Positions 47,441 to 56,355 of a DNA stretch of 64,000 bases are shown one piece after another. Numbering within the stretch: the stretch's first letter is position 1; the number at the start of each line of letters is the position of its first letter. The notes under the pieces are model-generated. The model was not told the DNA's origin, did no database searches, and saw only the letters and a list, made by a program, of their open reading frames with translations. Both the position numbers and the translations under genes were made by a program. Source of the stretch: Thermocoleostomius sinensis A174 (GTDB lineage: Bacteria > Cyanobacteriota > Cyanobacteriia > Elainellales > Elainellaceae); assembly GCF_026802175.1 (NCBI RefSeq), contig NZ_CP113797.1:1527026-1591025 (forward strand), read 5' to 3'.

Positions 47441-48265
47441 TCATCCTGCTGCCCGACGAAACTCTAGACGGTAGCGATACAGCGCCACAGGACGAGGTTC
47501 ACCAAACAAACTTTTAGGATCGATCGCCTCAAAGTAATGGGGATCTTGGGGCGATAGGTAGATGGCTGTCACCTGATCGGCAACAATTTCGGGGGTTTCG
47601 GGCGATTCTACAGTCGCGTGATGCGTATACGCTGTCGTATTTTCGACTTCGTTGAAGTAGATTTCGGGTGCCCCTAAAAATTCCTGCTGAAACACCTCTG
47701 TCGTAATAAATCGATCGGGATCTGGGGTTTCAGTAGCCCGAGCGATGACAGTAGACACCAGTTGTCGATCGGAACGAAACAACGTGATTTGCCGATTGGG
47801 ATTAGTCGGATCAACTTTCACCGCCAAAATGGCCTGATCGCCCAAGTATGCTTTGGTTAAACTTTCGCCATTAAAGGCGCGATCGGACACCACTTGCGGA
47901 GATTTGTTTCGGAAAATTGGCGATAGCAGCGACTGTACCCGAGGAACCGCTAATTTAACAAAGCGAATCGGACAAGTGATGGGTTGATTGAGAAATTGGC
48001 GATTGCCTTCAAACCCCGGCGTCACAATGTCAGGGGCGAGGGGAGCTACCATATCCACCAACGTTGTTGTGACGGTCCAATTCCCATCAAACCAGTCTGG
48101 ATAGAACAAGTCTTCATCTTTGGCCGGTTGAGATAGGGGCTTTTCGTGCCAATCGGGGAACTGTGACAGCCGATCGCTCAACATGCCTGCCTGGGCCGTG
48201 CCACTGCAAAATAGCCACAGCAGCAGCAACGATAAAATCCAAACGAGTCGCCATGGTCTCTTCAT
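47441..48265 (-). CDS. Exported cyanobacterial protein, DUF6816-like
   Basis: 274 residues with a signal peptide (WILSLLLLWLFCSGTAQA). FYPDWFDGNWTVTTTLVDM and the repeated strands (AYLGDQAILAVKVDPTN; GAPEIYFNEVENTTAYT) suggest a beta-rich calycin-like fold. It looks like the conserved cyanobacterial/plastid family annotated as DUF6816. Role unknown. First gene of a likely three-gene operon with the kinase-like and DnaJ genes. Confidence 0.72.
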   Translation of the reverse strand: MKRPWRLVWILSLLLLWLFCSGTAQAGMLSDRLSQFPDWHEKPLSQPAKDEDLFYPDWFDGNWTVTTTLVDMVAPLAPDIVTPGFEGNRQFLNQPITCPIRFVKLAVPRVQSLLSPIFRNKSPQVVSDRAFNGESLTKAYLGDQAILAVKVDPTNPNRQITLFRSDRQLVSTVIARATETPDPDRFITTEVFQQEFLGAPEIYFNEVENTTAYTHHATVESPETPEIVADQVTAIYLSPQDPHYFEAIDPKSLFGEPRPVALYRYRLEFRRAAG

Positions 48266-48446
48266 AGGGGTAAGAGCGATTGGAGTTGGAGAGCAAAATA
48301 TTAAAGAGGTTATACTCGTTCCTGGAATTGTAGGAGGATAGATCGCAAGGGTGATTTGCAGACCGCCATTACAGCCGTAATACTAGGTCAAACTCTAGAG
48401 ATGAGCGTTCTAGCAGATGACACACCCCCTACTCTCTATCCTGGCG

Positions 48447-48857
48447 CTAAAGCACTTCAACGGGATGAGGGTGCCATGTTTCTCCATATTGTTCTCGTAA
48501 AGCCTGCCACGTTTCAACCTGTCCCGGTGCATATTCGCCGGGTTTGCCCCACTGAAGAAATAAACTCAGCGATACCTCTCTACGATCGTCCAGAAACCGA
48601 ATGGCATAGGTTGTAAAGTTGCCCCGCTTGGACTCCCCTTCTTCAAACGCCACCTGCGTAATTTTGTCCATGTTCAGGTGAAATTCAAAGCCCTCCTGGT
48701 GCATATTAGCGTACTTGCCTTTACCCGGAAGTTCCGCATAAAACAGTTTTTCGATCGAGCCTCGTGCTTCTAAAACGGCTGCATGGCTGGTCACAATCAA
48801 TCGTAATAAACCCAATGTTTGGCAAGCTTCTAAAAAGTCTTTCAGCGTTGCTGTCAT
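48447..48857 (-). CDS. HutX/ChuX-like protein
   Basis: 136 residues from ATG 48857 (MTATLKDFLEACQTLG). The strand pattern GFEFHLNMDKITQVAFEEGE, TTYAIRFLDDRREVSLSLFL and the ending WGKPGEYAPGQVETWQALRE resemble the small heme-utilisation fold of ChuX/HutX. I cannot confirm heme ligands by eye; a general cyanobacterial hypothetical is the alternative. 181 bp upstream of the DUF6816-like gene on the same strand. Confidence 0.6.
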   Translation of the reverse strand: MTATLKDFLEACQTLGLLRLIVTSHAAVLEARGSIEKLFYAELPGKGKYANMHQEGFEFHLNMDKITQVAFEEGESKRGNFTTYAIRFLDDRREVSLSLFLQWGKPGEYAPGQVETWQALREQYGETWHPHPVEVL

Positions 48858-48967
48858 AACTAAACTAAAATCAATCAACAGTACCGTCAGTGATCATCTT
48901 ATCGCCAAGGGTTGAGTTACACGGTTGCCTTTCTCTTGCCTTTTTCTTCTCCTGCATCCGTCATTCC

Positions 48968-49891
48968 TCACGTTTCTAAACAGTGTTCAATGATGGCGGC
49001 ATTGACGACCTTCGGGTTGCCGCTAGAGGCGACATGTCCACAGTTAGGAATGAGTTCTAGACGAGCCTCGGGTAAGCGAGATTGCAGGCGTTCACCGTCG
49101 GTGGGCGGGAACCATCGATCGCGATCAGACCAAAGAATCAGGGTTGAATGCTTGATCGTATGTAAGTGCTGCTGAATTGCTCCCAACAGCGTCGGCTGTT
49201 GTTGCAGAGTGCGATCGATTTCCTGCGCGGCCAACTGCAAGTCGGCAGCAAATTGGGTCAAGGCTCCGGTTCGATAGAGGTAGGGATAGGTTAACCAGTA
49301 AAGCTCATCATCGCTAATTGAATTAGGATCAACGACCACCTCCTGGCGCACCCAGCGCATTATTTCCTGCACCAGCGGGGCAAACGGACACAATAGCTGC
49401 CCTTGATCGACCCACTGCACCCACTCCAAGGGCAGATACGACAGTAATTGCATTCCCCAACTGGGCAGTTGTTTAGGAAAAATCGGGACGTTTATTAGCA
49501 CCAGTCGATCGAGCAAGTCCGGCTGGGATTGAGCTAAGGCGAGGGTCGTCAGTGCCCCCATGGATTCAGCCGCGACACATACTGGGCGATCGCTGAGCGC
49601 TTGAATCATGCGCCCCAGTTCAAGCACCTGATGGCCTACTGTTTCGGGAAGTGGAGCCGCAGACGAGAAACCATAGCCTTTAGCATCGACACAAATAACG
49701 CGGAAATGCTGGGACAACGGTTGAATATTGGCACGCCAGTTATAGCTCCAACTGCCAATGCCATGCAGCAACATTAACGGTTTACCCGTCCCCACTTCAC
49801 CATAGGCGATCGTCACTGGGCGATCGCTGGCATCTACAATTGTCAGGGTTTGCCGTCCCGATGGAAACTGTTGTTGCCACCAATCACCCAT
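48968..49891 (-). CDS. Alpha/beta hydrolase
   Basis: 307 residues from ATG 49891 (MGDWWQQQFP), 11 bp after the gcvP stop; a longer in-frame reading to 49936 would overlap gcvP. Oxyanion motif LLHGIGSWSYNW, nucleophile elbow AAESMGALTTL, acid WSDRDRWFPPTDG and base PNCGHVASSG are all present. Similar to the first hydrolase (25651-26562) only in fold. Likely co-transcribed with gcvP. Substrate unknown. Confidence 0.88.
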   Translation of the reverse strand: MGDWWQQQFPSGRQTLTIVDASDRPVTIAYGEVGTGKPLMLLHGIGSWSYNWRANIQPLSQHFRVICVDAKGYGFSSAAPLPETVGHQVLELGRMIQALSDRPVCVAAESMGALTTLALAQSQPDLLDRLVLINVPIFPKQLPSWGMQLLSYLPLEWVQWVDQGQLLCPFAPLVQEIMRWVRQEVVVDPNSISDDELYWLTYPYLYRTGALTQFAADLQLAAQEIDRTLQQQPTLLGAIQQHLHTIKHSTLILWSDRDRWFPPTDGERLQSRLPEARLELIPNCGHVASSGNPKVVNAAIIEHCLET

Positions 49892-49902
49892 CAGTCCCAA
49901 CC

Positions 49903-52900
49903 CTATTGATACGTTGCCATCGGCAAACACGAACACACCAAGTTTCGATCACCGTAGGCATTGTCAATGCGATCGACGGCGGCCCAGAATTTGTTGTCTC
50001 GTGTCCAGGTAGTGGGATAGGCGGCTTGCTCCCGAGAATAGGGGCGATCCCAGTGATCTTGCAACAGCGTAGCCGCCGAGTGAGGTGCATGTTTCAGCAA
50101 GTTATGCTCCCGATCGGCATTGCCTGCTTCAATTTCACGAATTTCAGCGCGAATGGCGATCATGGCTTCACAAAAGCGATCGAGTTCTGATTTTGCTTCA
50201 CTTTCAGTTGGTTCCACCATAATGGTTCCTGCGACAGGCCAGGACATGGTGGGCGGATGAAAGCCATAGTCAATCAAGCGCTTAGCCACATCTTCCGCCT
50301 CGATCCCTGCCGATTTTTTGAACTGGCGCAAATCGATAATGCACTCATGGGCCACTAGACCTTGCTTACCTTTATATAGCACCGGATAGTGTCCCTCTAG
50401 TCGTTTAGCGATGTAATTGGCGTTGAGAATGGCAACTTGCGTGGCTCTAGTTAGTCCGATTGTCCCCATCAGGGCAATATACATCCAGGAGATCGGCAGA
50501 ATGCTGCTACTGCCCCACGGCGCAGACGACACGGCGCCTACTGGTAACGATGCAGATAATTCAGTTGGCATTTTTACAACAGAATGCTGAGGCAGGAAGG
50601 GAATGAGATGCGCTTTAACGCCGATCGGCCCCATACCTGGGCCGCCCCCACCATGCGGAATGCAAAAAGTTTTGTGTAAATTCAGGTGACAAACATCGGC
50701 ACCAACATCTGCCGGACGACACAGCCCCACCTGCGCGTTCATGTTGGCTCCGTCCATGTAAACTTGCCCCCCGTGATCATGCACAATTTGGCAAATGTCG
50801 AGGATGCCTTCTTCAAATACGCCATGCGTTGAGGGATACGTCACCATCAGTGCGGCCAGATGATCTCGGTGCTTTTCAGCTTTGGACTGGAGATCGGCAA
50901 TGTCAATGTTACCGTCTTTGTCACAGGCTACTGGAACCACTGTCATGCCAGCCATCACTGCGCTGGCTGGGTTTGTGCCATGCGCCGATTCGGGAATTAG
51001 GCAAATATTGCGATGCGCCTCACCTCGGTGTTGGTGATAGTAGCGAATTGCCAACAGTCCAGTGTATTCTCCTTGCGAGCCGGCATTGGGCTGAAGCGAG
51101 ATGCCGTCAAATCCGGTAATTTCTGCCAACCATTGCTCCAGTTGTTGAAACAGGATTTGATAGCCCTGAGTTTGCTCTAGTGGGGCAAATGGGTGCAGAT
51201 TGGCAAATTCTTCCCAGGTTACGGGAATCATTTCAGCCGTAGCGTTAAGCTTCATCGTGCACGAACCCAACGGAATCATGGCCGTCGTCAGCGACAGATC
51301 TTTAGATTGCAGGCGATACATGTAGCGCAGTAGTTCTGTTTCCGATCGATACCGATGAAAAACCGGATGGGTGAGGTAAGGCGTGGTGCGGCGCAGGTTC
51401 GCAGGAATCGGAGACTCCAGAACGTGATCGATTGCTTGATCAAGCACGCTTATCCCATTCGTTTGATCGGACGGGTCGGAGCCAGCAAAAACTTCCAGCA
51501 GATTGAGCACATCCTGTTCAGTTGTGGTTTCATCCAGCGAAAGTCCGATTGCGCTAGTGCCAATGGCTCGTAGGTTGATTTGCCGATCAATCGCCCGTTG
51601 CCAGATCTCCGCTTGCCGATCGCCCACCTCGACTCGCAGCGTGTCAAAAAAGGGAGCACTGCCCAGTTCATAGCCCTGTTGCTTCAGCCCGGTTGCTAGA
51701 AGAAGCGTCAGTGCATGAATGCGATCGGCAATGTGCCGTAGACCCTCGGGCCCGTGATAAACCGCATACATGCTAGCCATCACTGCCAGCAGCACTTGCG
51801 CTGTACAAATATTACTGGTAGCCTTGTCGCGACGAATGTGTTGCTCGCGCGTTTGCAGGGCTAAGCGTAGGGCAGGACGACCCGCCGCATCTTTGGAAAC
51901 TCCTACCAAACGCCCCGGCAGTTGACGCTTATAGGCTTCTTTGGTAGCAAAATAGGCAGCATGGGGGCCCCCATAGCCCATCGGCACACCAAACCGCTGA
52001 GTACTGCCAACAGCAATATCGGCTCCAAACTCACCGGGGGGTTTCAGCACAGTCAAACTCAACAGATCGGCAGCAACAGTAACTAGTGCTCCGGTGGCAT
52101 GGGCCCGATCGACAAACTCAGCATACTCGTAGACTGCTCCATCGCTAGCAGGATATTGCAGTAAGACTCCAAAGATGGGTTGGTCAAACTCAAAGGTGCG
52201 GTGATCGCCGACAATCACCTCAATCCCCAACGGCACTGCCCGCGTTTTGATCACATCGATCGTTTGAGGATGGCAGTCTTGCGATACCCAAAAAGCCGTT
52301 GCCTCACCTTTATATTGTCCATAACTCATAGCCATCGCCTCAGCCGCGGCTGTGCCCTCATCTAGCAACGACGCATTGGCAATTTCCAACCCAGTTAGAT
52401 CCATTACCATCGTCTGGAAGTTAAGCAAGGCTTCTAGGCGACCTTGAGCAATTTCAGGTTGATAGGGTGTGTATTGCGTATACCAACCGGGATTCTCTAA
52501 AATGTTGCGCTGAATCACGGGCGGCGTAATGCAGTTGTAGTAGCCCATACCAATGAACGATCGAAATACTTGATTCCGTGAGGCGATCGCTTTCAACTCC
52601 TGCAATAATTCCGATTCACTGCGCCCTGTGCCCAACTGCAACGGTTGCTTTAGGCGAATTGCCGCCGGAACAGTGCGATCGATTAACGCTTCCAGCGACT
52701 CAATTCCCAAGAATTCCAGCATTTGCTCCACTTCAGCTTCATTAGGGCCGATATGCCGCGATACAAACGCTGACACCGTGGGAAACTCCTTGAGAAATCT
52801 AACTTCCTGTGTCGTCTGTGACTTCGATCGAACCCCGTTTGGGGGTGGCACCGATTGAAACCCCTTGGAATGCTGGCTCGAAGTATCGAACTCGGTTGCC

Positions 52901-52944
52901 GTGTGGGTTGCACCTTTCAAGTCAGTGGAAAACTCAGATGACAT
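49903..52944 (-). CDS. gcvP: Glycine decarboxylase P protein
   Basis: 1013 residues, cytosolic. It decarboxylates glycine with PLP and passes the aminomethyl group to H protein, important in cyanobacteria for photorespiratory glycine. The PLP Lys is in [19 protein letters not shown]; other marks are SFIGMGYYN and [15 protein letters not shown]. The N-terminal about 60 residues before [15 protein letters not shown] are unlike the usual start, making the protein longer than many. No strong Shine-Dalgarno. Divergent from apcD across 52945-53474. Confidence 0.96.
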   Translation of the reverse strand: MSSEFSTDLKGATHTATEFDTSSQHSKGFQSVPPPNGVRSKSQTTQEVRFLKEFPTVSAFVSRHIGPNEAEVEQMLEFLGIESLEALIDRTVPAAIRLKQPLQLGTGRSESELLQELKAIASRNQVFRSFIGMGYYNCITPPVIQRNILENPGWYTQYTPYQPEIAQGRLEALLNFQTMVMDLTGLEIANASLLDEGTAAAEAMAMSYGQYKGEATAFWVSQDCHPQTIDVIKTRAVPLGIEVIVGDHRTFEFDQPIFGVLLQYPASDGAVYEYAEFVDRAHATGALVTVAADLLSLTVLKPPGEFGADIAVGSTQRFGVPMGYGGPHAAYFATKEAYKRQLPGRLVGVSKDAAGRPALRLALQTREQHIRRDKATSNICTAQVLLAVMASMYAVYHGPEGLRHIADRIHALTLLLATGLKQQGYELGSAPFFDTLRVEVGDRQAEIWQRAIDRQINLRAIGTSAIGLSLDETTTEQDVLNLLEVFAGSDPSDQTNGISVLDQAIDHVLESPIPANLRRTTPYLTHPVFHRYRSETELLRYMYRLQSKDLSLTTAMIPLGSCTMKLNATAEMIPVTWEEFANLHPFAPLEQTQGYQILFQQLEQWLAEITGFDGISLQPNAGSQGEYTGLLAIRYYHQHRGEAHRNICLIPESAHGTNPASAVMAGMTVVPVACDKDGNIDIADLQSKAEKHRDHLAALMVTYPSTHGVFEEGILDICQIVHDHGGQVYMDGANMNAQVGLCRPADVGADVCHLNLHKTFCIPHGGGGPGMGPIGVKAHLIPFLPQHSVVKMPTELSASLPVGAVSSAPWGSSSILPISWMYIALMGTIGLTRATQVAILNANYIAKRLEGHYPVLYKGKQGLVAHECIIDLRQFKKSAGIEAEDVAKRLIDYGFHPPTMSWPVAGTIMVEPTESEAKSELDRFCEAMIAIRAEIREIEAGNADREHNLLKHAPHSAATLLQDHWDRPYSREQAAYPTTWTRDNKFWAAVDRIDNAYGDRNLVCSCLPMATYQ

Positions 52945-53474
52945 AGGAACATTTAGGAGGGATGGGGAAGGCAGAAATACATACTAGTAAATTTCTATCG
53001 ACTTCTGAAATAATTTGCAACAAAAGCCACTTGCCATCAAAGCGATCCCTCTTCAGGTTGTTACAAAGAGTCGTTACGAAAGAATTCACTCTAACTTTTC
53101 AACATTTCATAACCACTCTGACGAATAAGCCCCCCAGCATCACTGCCAGGAGGCTGCTCCCCTATCCGAAGGGATATGGCTAGTATGCCCTGATTTTCGA
53201 AAACGGTACGAAAGGAAAGGCAGAAGGAAGAGTGAAAGTTTGGGCTTGCAGTCAGCCTCAAGGGGGAAACCATTCCCAGATGCAGGCACGTTCAATTTAA
53301 TGAGTCAAAAGTTACATTTTGTAAAAACTGAGTTGTTACTTCTAATTCTTGCTCAGCGTTTAAGCCTTCATCTTCTATCTGTTATCCTTCTCCACAATTC
53401 CCTTCCCTTCAGTCCCCTAAACTGGATACAATACGACCGATAGCTGAATCATCGCAATAGTCATTCTCTTAATT
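52945..53474. promoter_or_regulatory. Divergent control region of gcvP and apcD
   Basis: 530 bp. It holds GTTACAAA (53060-53067) and GTTACGAA (53073-53080), close to RpaB half-sites but 13 bp apart; two adjacent hairpins at about 53132-53180 (AGCC/GGCT-based, and TATCC-GAAG-GGATA); and a perfect palindrome TTACATTTTGTAA (53312-53324). No gene is recognised, although a short frame crosses the hairpin block. The transcript carrying the hairpins is not clear. Confidence 0.4.
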
Positions 53475-53960
53475 ATGAGTGTAGTTAGCCAAGTCATTCT
53501 CAACGCCGATGATGAGCTTCGCTACCCCAGCAGTGGCGAACTCAAGAGCATCAAAGAGTTTTTACAAACTGGTGAACAGCGGATGCGCATCGTATCTACG
53601 CTGGCTGAAAACGAAAAGAAAATTGTACAGGAAGCAAGCCGACAGCTTTGGCGGAAGCGTCCAGATTTCATTGCTCCGGGTGGGAATGCGTATGGCGATC
53701 GTCAGCGCGCTCTCTGCCTGCGGGACTATGGCTGGTACTTGCGCTTAATCACCTATGGTGTGCTCGCGGGCGACAAAGAGCCGATCGAAAAAATTGGCTT
53801 AATTGGCGTGCGCGAAATGTACAATTCGCTGGGCGTTCCCGTACCAGGAATGGTAGAGTCGATTCGTTGTTTGAAGCAAGCTGCCCTGGCACTGCTTAGC
53901 GATGAAGATGCGGCAGAAACCGCTCCCTATTTCGACTACATTATCCAAGCGATGTCATAA
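53475..53960 (+). CDS. apcD: Allophycocyanin alpha-B subunit
   Basis: 161-residue phycobiliprotein of the phycobilisome core that passes energy to photosystem I/II. Marks of ApcD rather than ApcA: the N-terminus [40 protein letters not shown] with the phycocyanobilin-binding Cys, and [18 protein letters not shown]. Length is exact for ApcD. Start at ATG 53475. A long inverted repeat follows, so monocistronic, as usual for apcD. Confidence 0.96.
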   Translation: MSVVSQVILNADDELRYPSSGELKSIKEFLQTGEQRMRIVSTLAENEKKIVQEASRQLWRKRPDFIAPGGNAYGDRQRALCLRDYGWYLRLITYGVLAGDKEPIEKIGLIGVREMYNSLGVPVPGMVESIRCLKQAALALLSDEDAAETAPYFDYIIQAMS

Positions 53961-54006
53961 GCTGGCATATACTGGTTATTCAAATTCAAATAATTCACGG
54001 TTAATT

Positions 54007-54080
54007 CAAGGGCTGGAAGCTGAGAATGAAGGGTAGGGTCTGATCTGACGTTGCTCTTGATTTTCAGAGTTCAGCCCTTG
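54007..54080 (+). repeat. Long imperfect inverted repeat after apcD
   Basis: Arms begin CAAGGGCTG (54007-54015) and end CAGCCCTTG (54072-54080), with further partial pairing inside (GCTGAGAA / TTTTCAGA). It may stabilise or end the apcD transcript. Confidence 0.6.
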
Positions 54081-54245
54081 ATTGTGCGATGGTGTCCTGC
54101 TTTTTCCTTGAAATTGCCGCCGATGGTCTTTGCTGAAAGTTACCAGTGCTTTCGAATTGTAGCGCCAACGCAACCAGTCAACTCCATCACAGATAGATAA
54201 CCTATAGAACCTTAAAGTAAAAATCTTAGGCAAGTGGAGACGGCT

Positions 54246-54710
54246 GTGCTCAAGCGAGTGTATTTAGCTAATCCTTATGGATTTTCTCAACAACAACGAT
54301 CGTTGTTGCTGCCGCCGATCGTGCAAGCATTGGAACAGCTAGGAGCTGAGGTATGGGAGCCGTTTGCTCGCAACAACCAGGTTGACTTCTCGCAAGCGGG
54401 TTGGGCTTATCAGGTGGCGCAAGCTGACCTGAATGATGTGAAAACCTGTGATGGCATATTTGCGATTGTCAATGGAACACCACCCGATGAAGGGGTAATG
54501 GTGGAACTGGGGATAGCCATAGCCCTCAACAAAGCCATTTTTCTGTTCCGTGACGATTTCCGCCGCTGCACTGACAGTGAACAATACCCGCTGAATCTAA
54601 TGGTCTTTTCGGGTTTACCTGAAACAACATGGGAAGATCATTACTATACCTCGATCGAGGAAATTGGATCTTCCCATAAAGCGTTGTATCGTTGGCTACA
54701 GTCGAGCTAG
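54246..54710 (+). CDS. Nucleoside 2-deoxyribosyltransferase family protein
   Basis: 154 residues from GTG 54246, with GGAG six bases upstream; an earlier GTG at 54234 has weaker support. Rossmann-like start KRVYLANPYGFSQQQR, the catalytic-type segments ADLNDVKTCDGIFAIVNG and PPDEGVMVELGIAIAL, whose Glu is the expected nucleophile, and RDDFRR. The enzyme would transfer deoxyribose between bases. The next gene is on the opposite strand. Exact substrate unknown. Confidence 0.85.
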   Translation: MLKRVYLANPYGFSQQQRSLLLPPIVQALEQLGAEVWEPFARNNQVDFSQAGWAYQVAQADLNDVKTCDGIFAIVNGTPPDEGVMVELGIAIALNKAIFLFRDDFRRCTDSEQYPLNLMVFSGLPETTWEDHYYTSIEEIGSSHKALYRWLQSS

Positions 54711-54720
54711 GAGCTTGCAA

Positions 54721-55095
54721 TTAAGCCTCTGTTTCAATTCGCTTGTCTAAGTTTTTCTCAGCAAAATACTTGGTGAGGAAGGTATTCACAAGCGATAAAA
54801 CCACGGGACCTAAAATGATTGCTAGCAGTCCACGTACCACAAAACCAGGAACCAAAACAGATGCCAACCAGAAACAAATGCCATTAACAACCAATGAGAA
54901 TGCGCCAAGCGTTACGTAATTTAAAGGCAGCGATAAGGTGGACAAGATTGGGCGGATGGTCGAATTAATTAAACCAACTGCGATCGCCGCAATCAGCGCC
55001 GCAGGAAAGGTATAAATATCAACGCCGGGAACGACGAGATCGACGACGAGTAAACTAAGAGCAGTTGCTAAAGTGGTAAGGAAGAAGCTAAGCAT
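54721..55095 (-). CDS. Four-helix membrane protein, phage-holin-like (PF04020 type)
   Basis: 124 residues from ATG 55095 with GAAGGG upstream. Four hydrophobic helices (LSFFLTTLATALSLLVVDLV, AALIAAIAVGLINS, LGAFSLVVNGICFWLASVLV, GLLAIILGPVVLSLVNTFL). Despite the name of the family (mycobacterial four-TMS holin), these are ordinary chromosomal proteins in cyanobacteria. No lysis genes nearby. A longer form from 55131 is possible. Confidence 0.85.
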   Translation of the reverse strand: MLSFFLTTLATALSLLVVDLVVPGVDIYTFPAALIAAIAVGLINSTIRPILSTLSLPLNYVTLGAFSLVVNGICFWLASVLVPGFVVRGLLAIILGPVVLSLVNTFLTKYFAEKNLDKRIETEA

Positions 55096-55190
55096 ATTTT
55101 TCCCTTCTTTATAAACGTACCTTTCATTCAAGGCAAAAATATTAGTTTTCGCATCACTCTACAGTGAGAGTCTACATCGCTCTCACCCAG

Positions 55191-55397
55191 TCATTGGATG
55201 GATTTAGGTCGAATACGTGATGTGCAACTATCCGTCTTTTGCCTCCTCAATCTTCCTCGCTCTGGGGCGGTGTCCGAGGCAGTGGGATGATTTAGTGTAC
55301 AAATCAAAACCACATTAGAGATAATATTGGCGATTGCAGATAATGACCCTAGCGTGAACAGCACTCCTAAAAATAGAAATACGCTTAGACATTTCAA
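55191..55397 (-). CDS. Possible small membrane peptide overlapping phosphatase stop
   Basis: 68 codons from a TTG that overlaps the phosphatase stop (TTGA), allowing translational coupling. One long hydrophobic helix (VFLFLGVLFTLGSLSAIANI and on), then a basic tail. No ribosome site of its own and no family recognised. Doubtful. Confidence 0.3.
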   Translation of the reverse strand: MKCLSVFLFLGVLFTLGSLSAIANIISNVVLICTLNHPTASDTAPERGRLRRQKTDSCTSRIRPKSIQ

Positions 55398-56032
55398 GTT
55401 CCAGGACGGTTGCGTAACGCTTCACTCATGTATGATCGATCGCCCAACACCTCTAGCAGCGGGCCATATTTGCCAAACCTGACCTGGCTGATTGAACCTG
55501 CCAAGGCACTGATTCGATCGCGATACCGTCCTAGATCAATTCCTAGTAGGCTGCACAGGATAATGCGAATCGTCGCTTTATGAGAAACCACTAGCACATT
55601 GCCATCGCTGTATTTCTGTTCAATTTCAGCAATGACCGCAGAAGCGCGGCTAGCAATTTGTACGGCTGTTTCGCCCCCTGTAGGTGGATTCCAAGCAGGT
55701 TCCGTCAGCCAGCGTTCATAATCTTCAGCGAAGTGGGCTTTAACCCACTCACTGGTTTTATCTTCCCACTCGCCATAGCGAATTTCTTTCAGTCCGTCTC
55801 GCAACTGCATCTCCATGCTGATTGCCTCACACAGTGGTTTAGCCGTCGCGATCGTGCGTTTCATTGGACTAACGTAAATGGCTTGCCAGGGAACCGATTG
55901 ATACGCTGCTGCAAATTCCGATGCCATTTGGTTGCCCGCATCGGTGAGTTCCGGATCAAGCTCGCCGCAGTAGCCACCAGTTTGGCTGTAAATTGTTTCG
56001 CCGTGTCGAATTAGGTAGAGAGTAAGGGCCAT
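55394..56032 (-). CDS. Histidine phosphatase family protein
   Basis: 212 residues. Catalytic LIRHGETIYSQTGG at the N-terminus and VVSHKATIRIILCSLLG near residue 150 (second His), with the acid Glu in LKEIRYGEWEDKTSEW. Size and motifs fit phosphoglycerate mutase-like phosphatases such as CobC/PhoE. Substrate unknown. Start at ATG 56032. Confidence 0.92.
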   Translation of the reverse strand: MALTLYLIRHGETIYSQTGGYCGELDPELTDAGNQMASEFAAAYQSVPWQAIYVSPMKRTIATAKPLCEAISMEMQLRDGLKEIRYGEWEDKTSEWVKAHFAEDYERWLTEPAWNPPTGGETAVQIASRASAVIAEIEQKYSDGNVLVVSHKATIRIILCSLLGIDLGRYRDRISALAGSISQVRFGKYGPLLEVLGDRSYMSEALRNRPGT

Positions 56033-56033
56033 G

Positions 56034-56097
56034 GGGAAGAAGGATGAGGGAGTGGGGAGTCGGGAATTGGGAGTGGGGAACAGGGAACAGGGAAGAA
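56034..56097. repeat. Dispersed GGGAGTCGGGAATTGGGAG-type repeat
   Basis: Tandem units of GGGAGT, GGGAATT and GGGAACA, the same style as in mfd, the cyclase gene and 29163-29195. Confidence 0.7.
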
Positions 56098-56259
56098 CAA
56101 GTGAACTGTTGAAGGGTTTGCTATTAAGAGTTTTACTACGTTTAGGGTCTTACTCAATGTTTTACGCTTAGCATTTCGGTCTATCGCTATGGCAGGGAGA
56201 GTAAAGGCACGTTTGGTTCATTACGCCAGTTCCGGTAAAGGCTTCGCCTTCCACAGAAT

Positions 56260-56297
56260 GGCAGACAAAAATTAAGGGACGTTTAGCTAAACGTCCC
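56260..56297 (-). terminator. Strong intrinsic terminator after hetZ
   Basis: Perfect 22-bp palindrome (arms GGGACGTTTAG and CTAAACGTCCC, 56276-56297), followed on the minus strand by TTAATTTTTG. It lies about 60 bp beyond the hetZ stop. Confidence 0.8.
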
Positions 56298-56355
56298 CAC
56301 ACCACCAAATTGAGTCACTTTTCAGTAGATCGGATCAAGCGTCCCCCGATTCGGT

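Larger units (their letters stand above)
56033..56355. other. Non-coding stretch with dispersed repeat and terminator
   Basis: Holds the GGGAGTGGGGAGTCGGGAA repeat (56034-56097) and the hetZ terminator (56260-56297). No gene seen. Confidence 0.5.

Noticed and set aside
52945-53180. Glycine riboswitch before gcvP
   Set aside because: CCGAAGGG occurs only on the opposite strand, and the aptamer landmarks are missing.
54721-55095. Prophage lysis gene (holin)
   Set aside because: Only the fold is holin-like; no endolysin, integrase or structural phage gene around.
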